Shown: positions 27,004 through 64,000 of the stretch, piece by piece
Layout of the letters: each line of letters starts with the position of its first letter
Position numbering within the stretch: the stretch's first letter is position 1
From: Gadus chalcogrammus
Lineage: Eukaryota; Chordata; Actinopteri; Gadiformes; Gadidae
Assembly: GCF_026213295.1 (NCBI RefSeq)
Contig: NC_079425.1
Span: forward strand, 14,406,504 to 14,470,503
DNA length: 64,000 nt
Direction: 5' to 3'
Notes under the pieces: generated by a model
Database searches by the model: none
Seen by the model: the letters and a program-made list of their open reading frames with translations, nothing else
What the model was told of the DNA's origin: nothing
Position numbers and translations under genes: made by a program

Positions 27004-27662
27004 CAGTTGCTAACAGGCTGCCACATAAACCCATGTCAGCGGAAAGCATTCTGTTACTCTGCAGAGGATCTGTTGAAAGAATAAACTCACACATACACTA
27101 AAACAGCCCTGCTCCGGTTGAGCTGACAGGCAAGAGAGAGTTGTTACCGCGCCAATAACACGCGCACGTGTGCCATGAAGCACACGAAGCACACGAGAAA
27201 TCCATATAAATAGCTTGTTTAAAGGAGAGGTGCGCATAGAGTTTAGTAGCAAAGCGGGCAGAATATACACAGATTGAATATTTCCTCTTTAGCCTCAAAA
27301 TTATAATCCTCTATTGATACTTTAGGACGTGTTCTTGCTGAGTGATGATCGTCTGCGTCAGATGAGGCAAATTTCGAGAGACCATGGCGATGGTTACCCG
27401 CCTCTTCTTTCTGATATATTTCTGCAGACTGCTGACTGACATTTTATGGCCCTCGTGAGTCAGCAGATCTTTGTGCATTCATCAAGGGGATAAGAGAGAG
27501 AGAGAGTATGAATTGCCTGATTAAGTCTGATGACAGTTTTTTTTTTTTTTTTCAAATGCGGTAGCACCGCCCACAGAGAAACTATCAGTTACTGACCGCG
27601 GTAACATTATTTATTATTATAGCTTTGTTTTTAGTTCCACTGCAGTTGGATTTGATTTAACA

Positions 27663-27790
27663 GCACATAGACGAGTGTCCAACAGGAAGGTTCTGCGTTT
27701 CAAACCCCAAGTCCACAATCTCCATATCTGTAATCATCCTTGCGCAAGATGCCCCAACAGTACCTTCTCCTAAATTAAATGTGCAAAACT
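27663..27790 (+). mobile_element. SINE-like fragment
   Basis: Contains GAGTGTCCAACAGGAAGG, a box-B-like TTTCAAACCCC, and a tail with TTGCGCAAGATGCCCCAACA that resembles the tails at 51.85, 57.65 and 62.43 kb. Confidence 0.45.
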
Positions 27791-28329
27791 ATTTTTTTAT
27801 GTTGTTTTGGATACAATATCTTTCTAAAGTCTAATTGAATACATATGATGATGACAATATTTTAATAATAATAATAATATTAATAATTTGAATTATTAGT
27901 ATTACTATTAGTATCATTATTATATTATCATTGACATGCTTGGATTCACTAAATAAGGTTAGGAACATTGTGTTGCTTGTATCCAAGACGAGTTTGTGTG
28001 AATTTCATATAGATGTCATATAAATGTTCCCTCAGCCCTTAGTGAGGGAAATCCAACATGAGAATCTGTTTTTGCATTGACTGCGCATGGCCCTCGTACA
28101 GCCCCCTGGGGGAGACCATCTAGATTTTGGACAACTTCCTGATTATTTCTGACCTATCAGGGCATCTCTTCCCTGATTGGATCTGGGAATCCTTCTTTCC
28201 TGCCAATCACAGGTGTATGAATGCAACACTCCTCAATGGCACAGAAATATAGGGAGGGAGTGAAAAGAGAGGGAGAGAAAGTTTTTTTCAGTTGTTAAAT
28301 TTGAAGATCTTGAAATGTTTGCTCATTAC

Positions 28330-28475
28330 TTTGTGTCTACATTAGGTTTTAGGAGCAGGTAGGGGTTAGGACATCTTACTCAAACATGCCTCCAAGTACG
28401 CGGTAGACTTAAGTGAACCAACACAGAACCTTTCAGCTGGGAATCAAAAACCTAACCACTGCACTATCCTGCCGA
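28330..28475 (-). mobile_element. tRNA-derived SINE, minus orientation
   Basis: The reverse complement reads GATAGTGCAGTGGTTAGG (A-box-like), then GATTCCCAGC, and a tail GATGTCCTAACCCCTACCTG CTCC. The tail is shared with the 51.8-kb and 62.4-kb copies, so these belong to one family. Confidence 0.65.
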
Positions 28476-31400
28476 TATTAACATGACAAAAACAAAACAT
28501 TCTTACTAGGTAATGACACAGCATCGCACCTCAGGGAAGGTACATGGAGATGAATTGATGGAGTTTCGACGAGGAAAAATGTTTGTGTCTCTTGATCATT
28601 TTTAATCACTCTATATTTATACACCTCAAAACAGCTTTTTTGGTGATTGCATCACCATTCAGAAAAACCACCCCAAACCCACAGTAAATAAGTATTGCAA
28701 TGTGTTGGCATTGCTTATTTAAAATGCACACTAAGACAAAATAGAATAAATCAAACATAAAACCAATCATAATTCTACTGATGCATGATCTACTTTCAAA
28801 GTAGAAAACTTTCACTGTCTTCAATCTAAACCTTCTCCCCATCCTTTCTCGTATATTTCATCCCGCCCTAAGTTACATGAACGAATAGATAGCACTTTAG
28901 CATATTTTCTACTTCCTTATTCTGCTCAGGGTTCTCGGGGTCAGGGGTGGGGAGATGAGGTCACCCCCATCTATAATGTATGTTTGAAAATATAAAATAT
29001 AGCATATATAATAGGACATGATGTAACTTCTTCAATTAACTGGCCAGCATTCAAGGCTGCAGGGGAGGCTCTGGTCTTGGCTGCTCCGGTTTAAACTGGA
29101 TCAAACATTCAGACCTGAGGGTTTTTAATGTGAATCCAAAACCTAGAATGTCAGATAAATGGATTAAAAATTGGCTAAAATGTCAATGTTTGGGAAGTAG
29201 AATAGATTTTCTTCATCATTAGAAACTACAATGGAACAAACAGGGAGAGTGAAATAGGAGGTTGTGACGGCTGTTTGAATACAAATGAGCTTAATGTAGG
29301 CTAAAATGATTTATTAATATTCTACAGGGTCTGGGCGTTTTTAGCATTATTCATTTCTAGAACTGTTCCATTTCCTGGCTAACCCCCTGGGCAGCTCTGC
29401 TTGGGGGGGCAGGTGTGACTCCAGTCCAGAGCTAATGCTATGAGACTTTGTGTCGTGTAGAATGACTGCTGTTATTTTAGGTTGACGCAAGACATTCACC
29501 TATTCCATAAATGTTTTGCTTCCTTCATGTTTGTGATACTCCCAAACATGTATGACTAATATCTGAAACAAATCGTCCCTCTTTTCAACAAGCTATTGAG
29601 TTTAGGAAGCAAACAACAAAAAATAGGCGAATATCAAACATCGAACCAAAAGGACCGCAGCCAATGGGGATGAATGCAGAGCACGTGCTGTTCCTTTGTT
29701 TAGGATTGTGAGGGTTTGGACGTCTCCCAGAATAATGATTTAGGGGGTTGTTAGGCATGAGCATGGCTTGGATGCCTTTCAATAGGCTACGGAAAGTATA
29801 CTTAAAGTATTAGAGGAAAGTGAAGTACGGGACATTGGTGAAAATAGATGTCAAGCTCGGCCTATGAGTGCAAGGGATTTGTAAGTATTATGACTTGAAA
29901 GGCTTTAGAAAGTGGTGGTTGTCGTGTGTTAAGAGTGTTGCTCTAACAATGGGAGCAGGCTGGCAGAGATATTTACTAACTAACTATTTACATATTTACT
30001 AAATTTGATATTGACAACTTGAATTAGTAAAAAATAAAGCATGAAAACACATAACATTTGATTGAGACATGTTTGGCTTGTGTAACAAGTCAAACAAGTA
30101 GGCTATCATTTTTTAAGATCCCTTATCGTGGAGGTGGTCATATCTTTTGACAACATTGATCGTTTCTTCTGAATATATGTTCCTGTGAATTGATATTATA
30201 TTATTGTAATAAGATATTGGTTTATTTTCAAGGAATAATGATGCCACCTTTATCCAAATAAATACACTGAATGGATATTACTACAAAATAAGGGTATTCC
30301 TTTAAAAGGTCTTTACTAGAATGTATTCCTAACAATATGATGTTCATTAGGTAATCTAAATGTTTATCTTTTTATAACCCAAACTTATTTAATGGAAAAA
30401 ATGTGAGCCCAATAGAAGTACTTCTATTGTTTGTCTGTGTTGATTATTGTATTAAAACAGCATCGCCATAAGAAGCAGTGAGGGAAAGCAAACAAACATC
30501 TCAAAGGTTTTAGTTTTTTTATAAAATCTTTTATTTTCTTGTCTCTTTATTCTCTGTGTACAAGAATGAGTAACAAAAGCCAAATGAGCAATCCATTGAA
30601 GTCTTTTAAAAAACAGTAAGGCATGTCTGCTTGAACTGTCAACTCTACTTCTGTCAAGCTAAGCAGAGAGCGTTCCCACGACAACACTTCCAAACACGCC
30701 GCAGGTTTGGTCGCATTCTGCGTCACAACAACAGAGCTACACTCAGAGCGAGGGGCAAAGCAAACAATCAAAATTGATCTAAAAAATAATTTGCATAACA
30801 CTTTTCCTTCTGTCAGCCAGAAAAGTCTCTCCAAGACACCTAGGATGCTTGTGATTCATTTCTTCTGTGTCATCACACCAGAAGAGAAGCTTAAGAGTGG
30901 TGGTGGTGTGGAGAGGAAACTATTATAGATATCCACGGTGAACGGTGAACATCTACGCCTGCCAGAAACTGATAGCCTTGTGCACATCAACATCCCCCAC
31001 AACCAGCCAGGGAGAACCTCCTTTTGTAAGAACGCAGAAAATATACTTTTATTCATCCTCAAATAAGCCCTTTGGAATCATGGGATGTGTTACATGAGGT
31101 CTGCCTCTTTACCTTCTCCATAAAAACGGGTTTTATTTTAGACAGGAGCCGCCTGCCCTTCTCACTCTCCCACTCACTGCGGCTGTTAGCTGCTCTAGAG
31201 CTGTGAACTAGGTCTCCTCAGGGTGCACTCAACCTTTTCATGTCCTCCTGCTCCTCCCCGACTCCTCTTCACCTCCTCATCCTCCTCCTCTATGACTCCT
31301 CTCCTCCTCACCATCACCACTGGTGGTCTGAAGGGCTCAGGGTCCAAAAAGGCCCTGGAACAAGAGAGAGAGAGACTCTTCCTGCTTGCCCCAGACAGGA

Positions 31401-32475
31401 ACATAGCTTCCTAACATTTCACTTCCTAACTGTTGGAGTTCAACAGTTTCACAAATTGATGCATGGCTTGATTGGACTTAATTGATGAATGCCTTTTAAC
31501 ATGCCGTAATTGTACTTAATGAATAAAATATCATTTTTTATTTTGTTAACTGTTATCCAATGAATTCAATATTGCCAAAATGGAACATACATATTTCTAC
31601 TTTATTCCATTGACAAAGATTTGGATATAATTCTACCAATATTCGGAAACACTTTTTGCCAACTTTCTTTGAGTGCAAAGTGTTCTTGCCAATCGAGTTG
31701 TCACTGCTTCCCAATGATGTCCCTGCCCGTTCTCTCGTAAATTATAAATTCACTCTCAAAAATCATAGCATTGCATCGCCAAGTTGGATGGCGAAAAAGC
31801 AATTTATGTCTAAGAAACCAATTGAAGTGTAGAAAACCAATTTGAGTGTATACCATGGTCCATTTCTTTGCTATTAATTAAAATAGCTGACTGAAGATAC
31901 ATTCTAGTCCATCATGACATGGTAAAATATAATGTATCAAGAGAAAACAAAGCAGTAACATTTATAAACTCATTGATCTTTTGAAAAAAAAATATGATTG
32001 ATTATTAGGATGGAAATACATAGGATTAGGGTTTTGGACCAAAAATAGACAAAAGATAAAAATACAAAAAAAATAAATAAATGTATATATATATAGTGAG
32101 AGTCAAGTAAAATACAATTGTGAAGGCTGCCATTAATTAATTAAAAGGTCAGTAAATTAATTAAAAACTAAACAAATATGAATTATTCTTTATCCTATGG
32201 GGTAGATGGTAATATATGTTGTAGAAGATTGACCCTGCAAAAATAATCAGCGCAAAATGACTTTTCTTTGTAAAGTATATAAAATAAAATCAAGTGTGCA
32301 ATTACAGAAGAGCGCAAGGAATTCCCTCTGTCTGGGTCAGATGGACACAGAGGCTTGCAGTAATCCAGCCACAAGGGAGACCATTTAAGCGGCTGGGATA
32401 TTTTTCTCAAAAATAACCAATATTATCATGCTACCACGCAATCGACAGACACATACATAAACACCCACACGCGTG

Positions 32476-32585
<110 letters not shown>

Positions 32586-32825
32586 AAAACATACTCTGTT
32601 CTGTCGGAGGGACAAGCATCTTTTTTCAAAACAGGGAAACGTCAAGAAAAAACCAAACCAAAGTATAAGGTCATTCACGTTAAAGACCGTTGATGTATTT
32701 GAACTTCTAGATTGCGGAGAACTCAACCCTCTTCTAGAAGCGCCGACCTGGGCGCTGGTGCCAAGTGTTCTTTGGGAGATGAAGGAGATAGAGGAGGGCT
32801 ACCCTGCGACGCATAGACCAATCCG

Positions 32826-33160
32826 TAGATCCCTAGAGGTTCCTGGAGGTCCCCATAGTTTCCTATAGATTCCTAGAGGTTCCTGAAGGTCACTAAGGGA
32901 TCCTATAGATGCCTAGAGGTCCCTTTAGGTTCCTATAGAGTCCTAGATGTTGCTGGAGGTCCTTCAAGGTTCCTGTAGGTCGCTTTGGGTTCCTATAGCT
33001 TCCTAGAGGTTCCTGGAGCTCCCTATGGTTTCCTATAGATTCTTCGAGGTCCCTATAGGTTACTATAGATTATTAGAGGTTCCTGGTGCCTGGTGGTCCC
33101 TAGAGATCTCTATAGATCCCTAGAGGTTCACGCCGGTTCCTGGTGGTTCCGGAAGTTCTA
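32826..33160. repeat. Minisatellite in the probable gpc6 3' UTR
   Basis: A degenerate array built from about 10-base submotifs (TTCCTAGAGG, TTCCTGGAGG, TCCCTATAGG) in a ~30-35-bp higher unit. In transcript sense it begins about 120 nt after the TAG stop at 33278. Confidence 0.85.
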
Positions 33161-33277
33161 AAGGTCCGACGACAGAACCCCACCAAGCCCCCGAACCTTT
33201 GCATTCGGGAAAAAACACAGCTGTCTTAAGAGTACACACAAGTTGGTCTGGCGGCGGTCGCTGGTAACCCGCTGGTA

Positions 33278-57872
<24,595 letters not shown>

Positions 57873-57906
57873 CTGACACAAGAACACAGACCCGGTTAGA
57901 ACACAG

Positions 57907-58272
<366 letters not shown>

Positions 58273-58894
58273 CCCCCCACAATTCAATAATAATTTAACT
58301 GTGTGTGTTTGTGTGCTTGCCTGCGTGCGTGCATGCGTGCGTGTGTGCGTGTGTGTGTGTGTATGTCTATTCTCTAAAGCAGACGATGCTATCTTCTGTT
58401 TATGCTATCCTCTGTTTGGCTCTGGTAGCAGAAACACAGCAGGCTGGATCACCACAAGCCCCCAGGGGCAGGCACATCCACACATGCTTTCACCATAAAC
58501 TACAACTTATTCTCCAATATTCACACATCTCCCTTCGCTCCAGATTTCCCTATTTTTCTCCTCTTGCGGATCTAAAAATGTGAAACTACTTTTCTATGTT
58601 ATCGTCGACATATATCATATAAATGTTCTCTGAGCACAGAAGAGAAGAAAACTTCAGCGCTACAATAAAATCTGTGCGTCGGACCGAGCGACCAGGGGTA
58701 ACCGCTGAATCAATACCCATGAAGACAGATAGGCCGCTCCACGGCTGCTTCTCATCCTCCCTGAAACAATGTGATTTTAATCGTTGTTCATACAGAACCC
58801 ATTAGTGGCGATGGAAAGCAGCCATCGATCGACAGCTCCAGGACAGCAGTGGAACGCGTTGTGGTTCGGCCTTTTATCTGAATATCTCTCAACC

Positions 58895-60065
58895 CTCTAG
58901 AACCACTGTCATGGTCTCTAAAACCACAACGCCCTGTCCCTCTAGAACACGGGTCTCAAACTCGCGGCCCGGGGGCCAATTGAGGCCCACGGGATGATAT
59001 TTTGTGCCCCCCTGCTTGACATCAAAGTTAAGTGTTAGTGCTACTATGTCATTAGTCACGTTTCCACCTTTTATAAAAAAATTAAAAAAAAGTTTGCAAA
59101 GAAATTTGAATTAGGTGCGTTTCCATCAAGTGGTTGGAGCGAAAAACTACACACATTCCAGGGCTCGTATCCTTTTGATAAAATCCTCTCTTAGGTCCTG
59201 ATATATAGTGGAATTGCGATGCGAGCAAAGAAAAGTTTTACCTCTTCAGCGGTCCACACGTAGGCCTATCTATTATTCACATTGGCCATCGGTTCCATGG
59301 ACGTATTTAAAGGATGCATTGTACATATTTATAATTCGAAATTCGTCGCAGTCTTTATACCACAGATACTCCAGGGTCTATAGCATATAACCGCGTTTTC
59401 TGATTGCAGTTTAATCAGTTTCCCACAATGTACAAGCTCTCGTTTTGAAGGCTGAACAGACAAATTGACTGGAATTACTTATTAGGTGTCCATATATCAG
59501 AGATTAATGGACACGGTATAATTAAAGGATATGCAAACATAGACATATCATATATGATATAGGATGTCTACGTATATAAACGCTTACAAATATTGAGGCT
59601 ACAAGTTGATGTCGGCAGGGTTGCTATGGCCGGGCGGTCGTTATGCGGAAATCAGAAAGACATTGTCAGTCCTATGTGTTCAATTTTCGCTACGTCACAG
59701 CTGTTTCAAAAAGTGTGTTTCCATCTCACATTTTGGGCACTTACTCCCTTTCGCATTTCTCAAAAACCACCTAAAGCGAGCGGATAAACTTTTTCGCGAA
59801 TTAGAGGATTTTAATGCAAATTTTGGTGTTTCCATCACCGTTTACTGATTCAATACTAATAGTATGGAAACGCAGCTATTGTCTCTAGAACCACAACGCC
59901 CTGTCCCTCTAGAACCACTGTTAAGGTCTCTAGAAGGATTCAGTCATGGTCTCTAGAAGCCATCTAATTAGTATCTAGAACCACACTATCTAGTCTCTAG
60001 AAGCCAAACTAACTGGTTTGTAGAACATCTCTATATGATCTGTAGAACCACCATCTTATCTCTAG
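58895..60065. repeat. TCTAGAACCAC minisatellite split by transposon sequence
   Basis: Units around GGTCTCTAGAACCAC and CAACGCCCTGTCCCTCTAGA occur at 58895-58948 and again at 59879-60065. The intervening ~930 bp is unrelated mobile-element sequence. Confidence 0.75.
58949..59878. mobile_element. Composite transposon insertion
   Basis: The first ~90 bp (GGGTCTCAAACTCGCGGCCC, GGGGGCCAATTGAGGCCC) resembles a common vertebrate hAT end. From about 59056 a second unit starts CACGTTTCCACC and has GGTGCGTTTCCATC. It ends with GGTGTTTCCATCACCG and TATGGAAACGCAGCT (inverse of AGCTGCGTTTCCATA), so TTTCC-type inverted ends flank about 820 bp. No transposase frame. Confidence 0.55.
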
Positions 60066-60661
60066 AGTTAGTGAGACCCAGTGAATGGTGTGAGAACAAA
60101 AGAAAGAATATAAACTCAGGATCGCCAAACAATAGAACGTATAACTCTACGCTTGAGACCAAGACTTCAGACCTAGACATGAACCTGGACAATCCATGTG
60201 TGGGTTAAAATACAAAAGAGGAAGATGGTATATCTTCCTAAAGTGGCATCTGGTCGTGACCACCTGGGAAAACGTCACAAACTTTTCTGAAGGTGATAAA
60301 GAACGAAGACAGAAGCAGACTTCCCTCCAAGAGCCCACCCGTGTCCCCGCCAGACACTGATATAAAACTGATTTATGAGTCAAGAGACACTCTAGTTTTC
60401 AATTTCGAGGGGGGTACACAAGCAGCCTTTCCTATCTTCACAGGAACTTAAGTCCTGAAGCTGACAACAACAAAATGAGAGAGTCATTGGGCGAGAGGCT
60501 AACGATACTTGTCTGCATATTTTCCCAAATTCATGTTTTTTGCTGAAAAAATACAAAGACAAAGGAAATAGATTCCTCTTCAGAGATCTTGAGTTTATAT
60601 TTTTTATATGATTCATTTATACGTTGGTGCCTTTTACCCGAATAAAAGGTTTTCTAGTCCA

Positions 60662-60687
60662 CGGTGTGTGTGTGTGTGTGTGTGTGA
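60662..60687. repeat. Short (GT)n
   Basis: About 13 GT units. Confidence 0.95.
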
Positions 60688-61284
60688 AACTGATACATTG
60701 TACATAGTGGTACAAATGAAACAGTGATTGACTGCATACTAAAATGAATGAATGAACATGAATGAAACGTAGATTTCTGTCACTGCTTAATTAGTCTTGT
60801 AACCCAAATGAATGACTTAAATGAATGGATGAAAACAGTGCATTAGACCAAAGTGCTTCAACAGAGTAATTTTTTTCGGGGAAGACATTATAAAGACATT
60901 ATAAAGACATTAGCGTAGTGTTAACTAGCCTCGCCTGAGTACACAAGCCGACACGCTTGGCAAGAGTCTCACTTTCAGCAAATAGGTGTTTAACCTCAGA
61001 GAGCGAGGCCACGTGGAAAACAATCTGAGAGCAGCATTCCTTTATGTGTATAGGGTAGCTTTACTGCTTGGCCTTGCAGTGTGCTATAAGAGCAGAGTAG
61101 AAAGGTCTAGCTGGACCTACTTGTCCTCCCTCTTAGAGCTACATGCTCCGTCATTCCTGAGCTCCGCTGTTTACTTTCGTGCTGGAATTGAAGGTGATGC
61201 TTGGTTAGACTTCCATCAGGAATCAAACGGCAGGTCATTTCTGTTGGCTCTGCTGAGACTTCAGCTGGCTGCAAGGGGTTTCCA

Positions 61285-61540
61285 ATCCCCCAGTGCTAAT
61301 GCTAAAGCTAATGCTAGTGCACTTGAACTAGAAGAATCTCTAATGTTAATGCTGGTGCACTGACAATATGGTGCAAATGCTTCTGCACTAATGCTAGAGC
61401 GATAGGCTAAAACTAGGAAGCTAACACTAAAGTAAATGCACAAACTCTTAATCTATGGCACTATTGCTAAAGCTATGGCGCTAACACTTAAGCTAATCTG
61501 CTAACACTGAATCTATAGTACTAGGGTAACGATGCTATGG
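61285..61540. repeat. GCTAATGCTAAA-type degenerate repeat
   Basis: Repeated 6-12-bp words (GCTAATGCTAAAGCTAATGC, GGCGCTAACACTTAAGCTAA, GCTAACACTGAATCTA) over about 250 bp. Confidence 0.75.
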
Positions 61541-62089
61541 CAAAAAAAAATCCAATGGGACAGAGGGCGAAAATGAAAGATGATCAGTCACACTCTCTGC
61601 GGAAGGCTGAAATATATAAATATATGTTTACCTGAATAGAGAGATTTATCTTCTGTGGCGTTCTGACAACCTACTTTTGATTTCCCTTAATGGGTATTTT
61701 ATGTATATTGAGTTTGAGGCAAGTGATTCAATGACTTTGTCAGTGCATGCCTGTGTGCTTTGGGGGTTCATATGCGTGTGTGTCTGTGAGTGTGTGTGTT
61801 TATGCATATGTGTGTGTGTTTGTTTGACTGTATGTGCATGTGAGTGGAGGTAATGTTTGAATAGCCCCAGTGTTCCTATCAGATGTGGCTGTGTGGCTGT
61901 TAGCGGTGAGTGGACATGAGATCTCAGACGATCGCTCATCCTCTCTGATGGGAAGCAAACCACTTACTAATTACATACAGAATCAACACGCTGCTGGGGT
62001 TAGACAATCACACAGCTTTTCAACGCTAGACCCATAAAACATCTACTTCTTTGCAAATACGATTACCTTGTTATTTTTGTTGTTTCTCT

Positions 62090-62240
62090 TAATTTTTTGT
62101 ATTGATTTAGCAAATGCTGTTTTCCAAAACAACTTACGGTGATGCAGACACAGGTCATTAAAGTGAACACAGAGGCAAGTCATTAAGGAGCAGGTAGGGG
62201 TTAGACAGTAAATACAGATACAGGTCAAAAGGAGCAGGTA
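62090..62240 (-). mobile_element. SINE tail, minus orientation
   Basis: GGAGCAGGTAGGGGTTAGAC and a partial repeat GGAGCAGGTAAGGGTTACC are the inverse of the CTAACCCCTACCTGCTCC tail. TTAGCAAATGCTGTTTTCCA with AACTTACGGTGA is the common terminal block of the same family. Confidence 0.6.
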
Positions 62241-62414
62241 AGGGTTACCATGCTTAAAGGTACGCGCCTCAAAACCAGATCCCCCTCACCCCTATACATT
62301 CCGGCTGGTTTCAAGTTGTTATTTTATTACAAATCAAGAAACCATAGAAAGAGATTGAGAATGTGTAGCAGTGCAATATAGTCAAATGGGAGCTGAGTTA
62401 AATTTCCTATTCCC

Positions 62415-62510
62415 GCAGCCTACTTGTAGCAAGATGCCCCCTAACCCCTACCTGCTCATGAATGACCTGTATAAGATTAAACTGTAAGTGGCATTGGATA
62501 AAATAATCTT
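62415..62510 (+). mobile_element. SINE tail, plus orientation
   Basis: TAGCAAGATGCCCCCTAACC, CCTACCTGCTCATGAATGAC, then AAACTGTAAGTGGCATTGGA TAAAA. This is the typical end of the SINE family seen at 51.8 kb. Confidence 0.65.
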
Positions 62511-63284
62511 CTGCCCTGCAGTAAAACCCCCAGTATATGTGGACATATTGAAAGCTGTTATTTTGCAAGCAGAGCTCCTCCGCCTCTCTTCACATTTCAC
62601 ACTGACTCATGTGAAACCAAACATGAATCATAATAGCATCGCCTGAGCTCCAGTCATGGCAACGCCAGTGCAACTAACGACAAAATGATAAAAGGCAGAA
62701 GAACATTTAGTTAGTGCGACAACGTACGTTTGCCTAGAAGAAAGCAAATTGTACTGACCAAGCATGCTTTTTTCTCCTCCTACATGTTCTCTTCACTGTA
62801 AGGCAGGATTGAGAAATGATATAAGCGTTGCCGGCGATTTTCAGCAATGTTCCAGTTTGACCGGAGCAGAAAAAGGGTTTATTGTGGTGCGCTGACTCAC
62901 GCGTCACCATTTCACTGCTTGCTGCAAACAACCTCTACAATGTCACTTAAAAATGGCTCATTCAGTGTTATTTGTGTATTTGTGTATTTGTATTTGTGTG
63001 CTGGGAGGAAGTGCTTGGCGAGCATAATTGTCAAATTATTTTTCATATATTACTGGTTTTACAGAAGTGAAGACACTTCAAAAATAACTAGAATAAAACT
63101 GTCTCAACCTTGTTTTAATTGTACAGTTTGAAATCAAAATAAGTCTCCTCCAACATGTTGATTTATAGTTTAGAATACTTTACTCAGTCAGTAAAGTACG
63201 CTCCACCATACTGTTACTACACTACTGCTATACTACACTACACTAAGTGGTCCCTCCCGACACTATACTACATTAATACTGAAC

Positions 63285-63385
63285 ACTCACTGGTTACGGT
63301 GTTGGACTCTCACCCAGTCTGGGGTTTGATCTCCCCATGACTGCAGCCTCCCTGGGGGCCTACCTGTAGAGCACGGCTACTTTAA
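63285..63385 (+). mobile_element. tRNA-derived SINE head
   Basis: ACTGGTTACGGTGTTGGACT (A-box-like) and CTGGGGTTTGATCTCCCC (B box) followed by GCAGCCTCCCTGGGGGCCTA CCTGTAGAGC. Same architecture as the 51.8-kb copy. Confidence 0.6.
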
Positions 63386-64000
63386 CTTCCACATCTCAGA
63401 CAATCTGACCATGTCGGCGACAATGCTGAAACTAATTCCTGCTCAGAGTTCTCTAAGTGGGCTGAGCTCTGTCAAGCCGCGACCCAACTCTAAATTGATT
63501 GCGATCCATTTTGGGTTCTGACCCAGAGTTTAAGAACTGCTTTGGACTAGCCCATAGATTCCATTAACCCTGAGATCCTCCATTATGCATGGAGCATGCA
63601 CCTGTATTAATACTTATTATGTAGCACTGAATGCAAACACAGACTCATATGAACAAAATTGGCTTCCTGTCTGAAGTTTCCATTTATCGGGCAGTTAATA
63701 AATTATTTTGTCATGAGAGCTCAGAGCTATAGAGAAAAACGTCAAAAACCTGTTGTGAATTAAACACATTTAGACCTATTCACCACTGTCCCTAAATGAT
63801 TATATTACAAAAATCATAATGGTTATAGACAGCCCTTTTGCGTCCAACATACCAAAATATTTATAAGAAACCTTGAATCCAAAGTTTGGGTTAGAGCTAA
63901 TTATGTGTTTAAAGGATTTTATCTAAATTGTTCCCAATATAGAGCAGCGTGTAAAAAAGTACTTAAATTTAACAGAAAATGATTGGCTGTATAATCTCAA

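Overview
The window looks like teleost fish nuclear DNA. It has split genes with GT-AG introns, very dense dinucleotide repeats (AC/GT and GA/CT tracts make up roughly 4% of the window by my rough sum), tRNA-derived SINEs with fish-type tails, and fish-type hAT and DIRS remnants. Such a high AC-repeat load recalls cod-like (gadiform) genomes, but I cannot fix the species. No bacterial gene organisation, rRNA, intact tRNA or CRISPR array is visible.

One gene can be reconstructed with confidence: the 3' half of a glypican on the minus strand. Its five exons, in transcript order, are 57872-57742, 56965-56822, 38952-38822, 36654-36479 and 33531-33278. All four junctions keep frame, and the sequence ends in a Ser-Gly glycosaminoglycan site, a hydrophobic GPI tail and a TAG stop. 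The sequence best fits glypican-6 (gpc6; a or b copy not resolved). The 5' exons lie beyond base 64000 or are not recognisable here. The introns are 776, 17869, 2167 and 2947 bp.

On the plus strand, 18260-18426 is a convincing terminal exon of a second, unidentified gene whose product also ends in a GPI-type hydrophobic tail. It faces gpc6 tail to tail across about 15 kb. I found no convincing upstream exon between 1 and 18259.

The rest is repeat-rich noncoding DNA. From 1 to 18 kb there is a hairpin-bearing element (4.46-5.05 kb), a minisatellite (8.7 kb), a palindromic element (13.15 kb) and microsatellites. From 18.4 to 33.3 kb there are three long GA tracts, two 98-bp near-identical copies 5.5 kb apart, a 566-bp element with terminal inverted repeats, a SINE with target-site duplications, and a minisatellite just after the gpc6 stop. 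The large gpc6 intron (38.95-56.82 kb) holds a hAT transposase remnant abutting a DIRS-order retrotransposon remnant (41.9-44.2 kb), a 760-bp element with ~150-bp inverted ends (48.1-48.9 kb), many AC tracts and a two-monomer higher-order minisatellite (54.1 kb). Upstream of the first visible gpc6 exon there is a ~360-nt UG-rich tract (in transcript sense) and a minisatellite split by transposon sequence (58.9-60.1 kb).

I see no novel multi-gene system. The most useful points are the exon structure of gpc6, the unidentified GPI-tail exon, and the repeat structures around splice sites and the 3' UTR.
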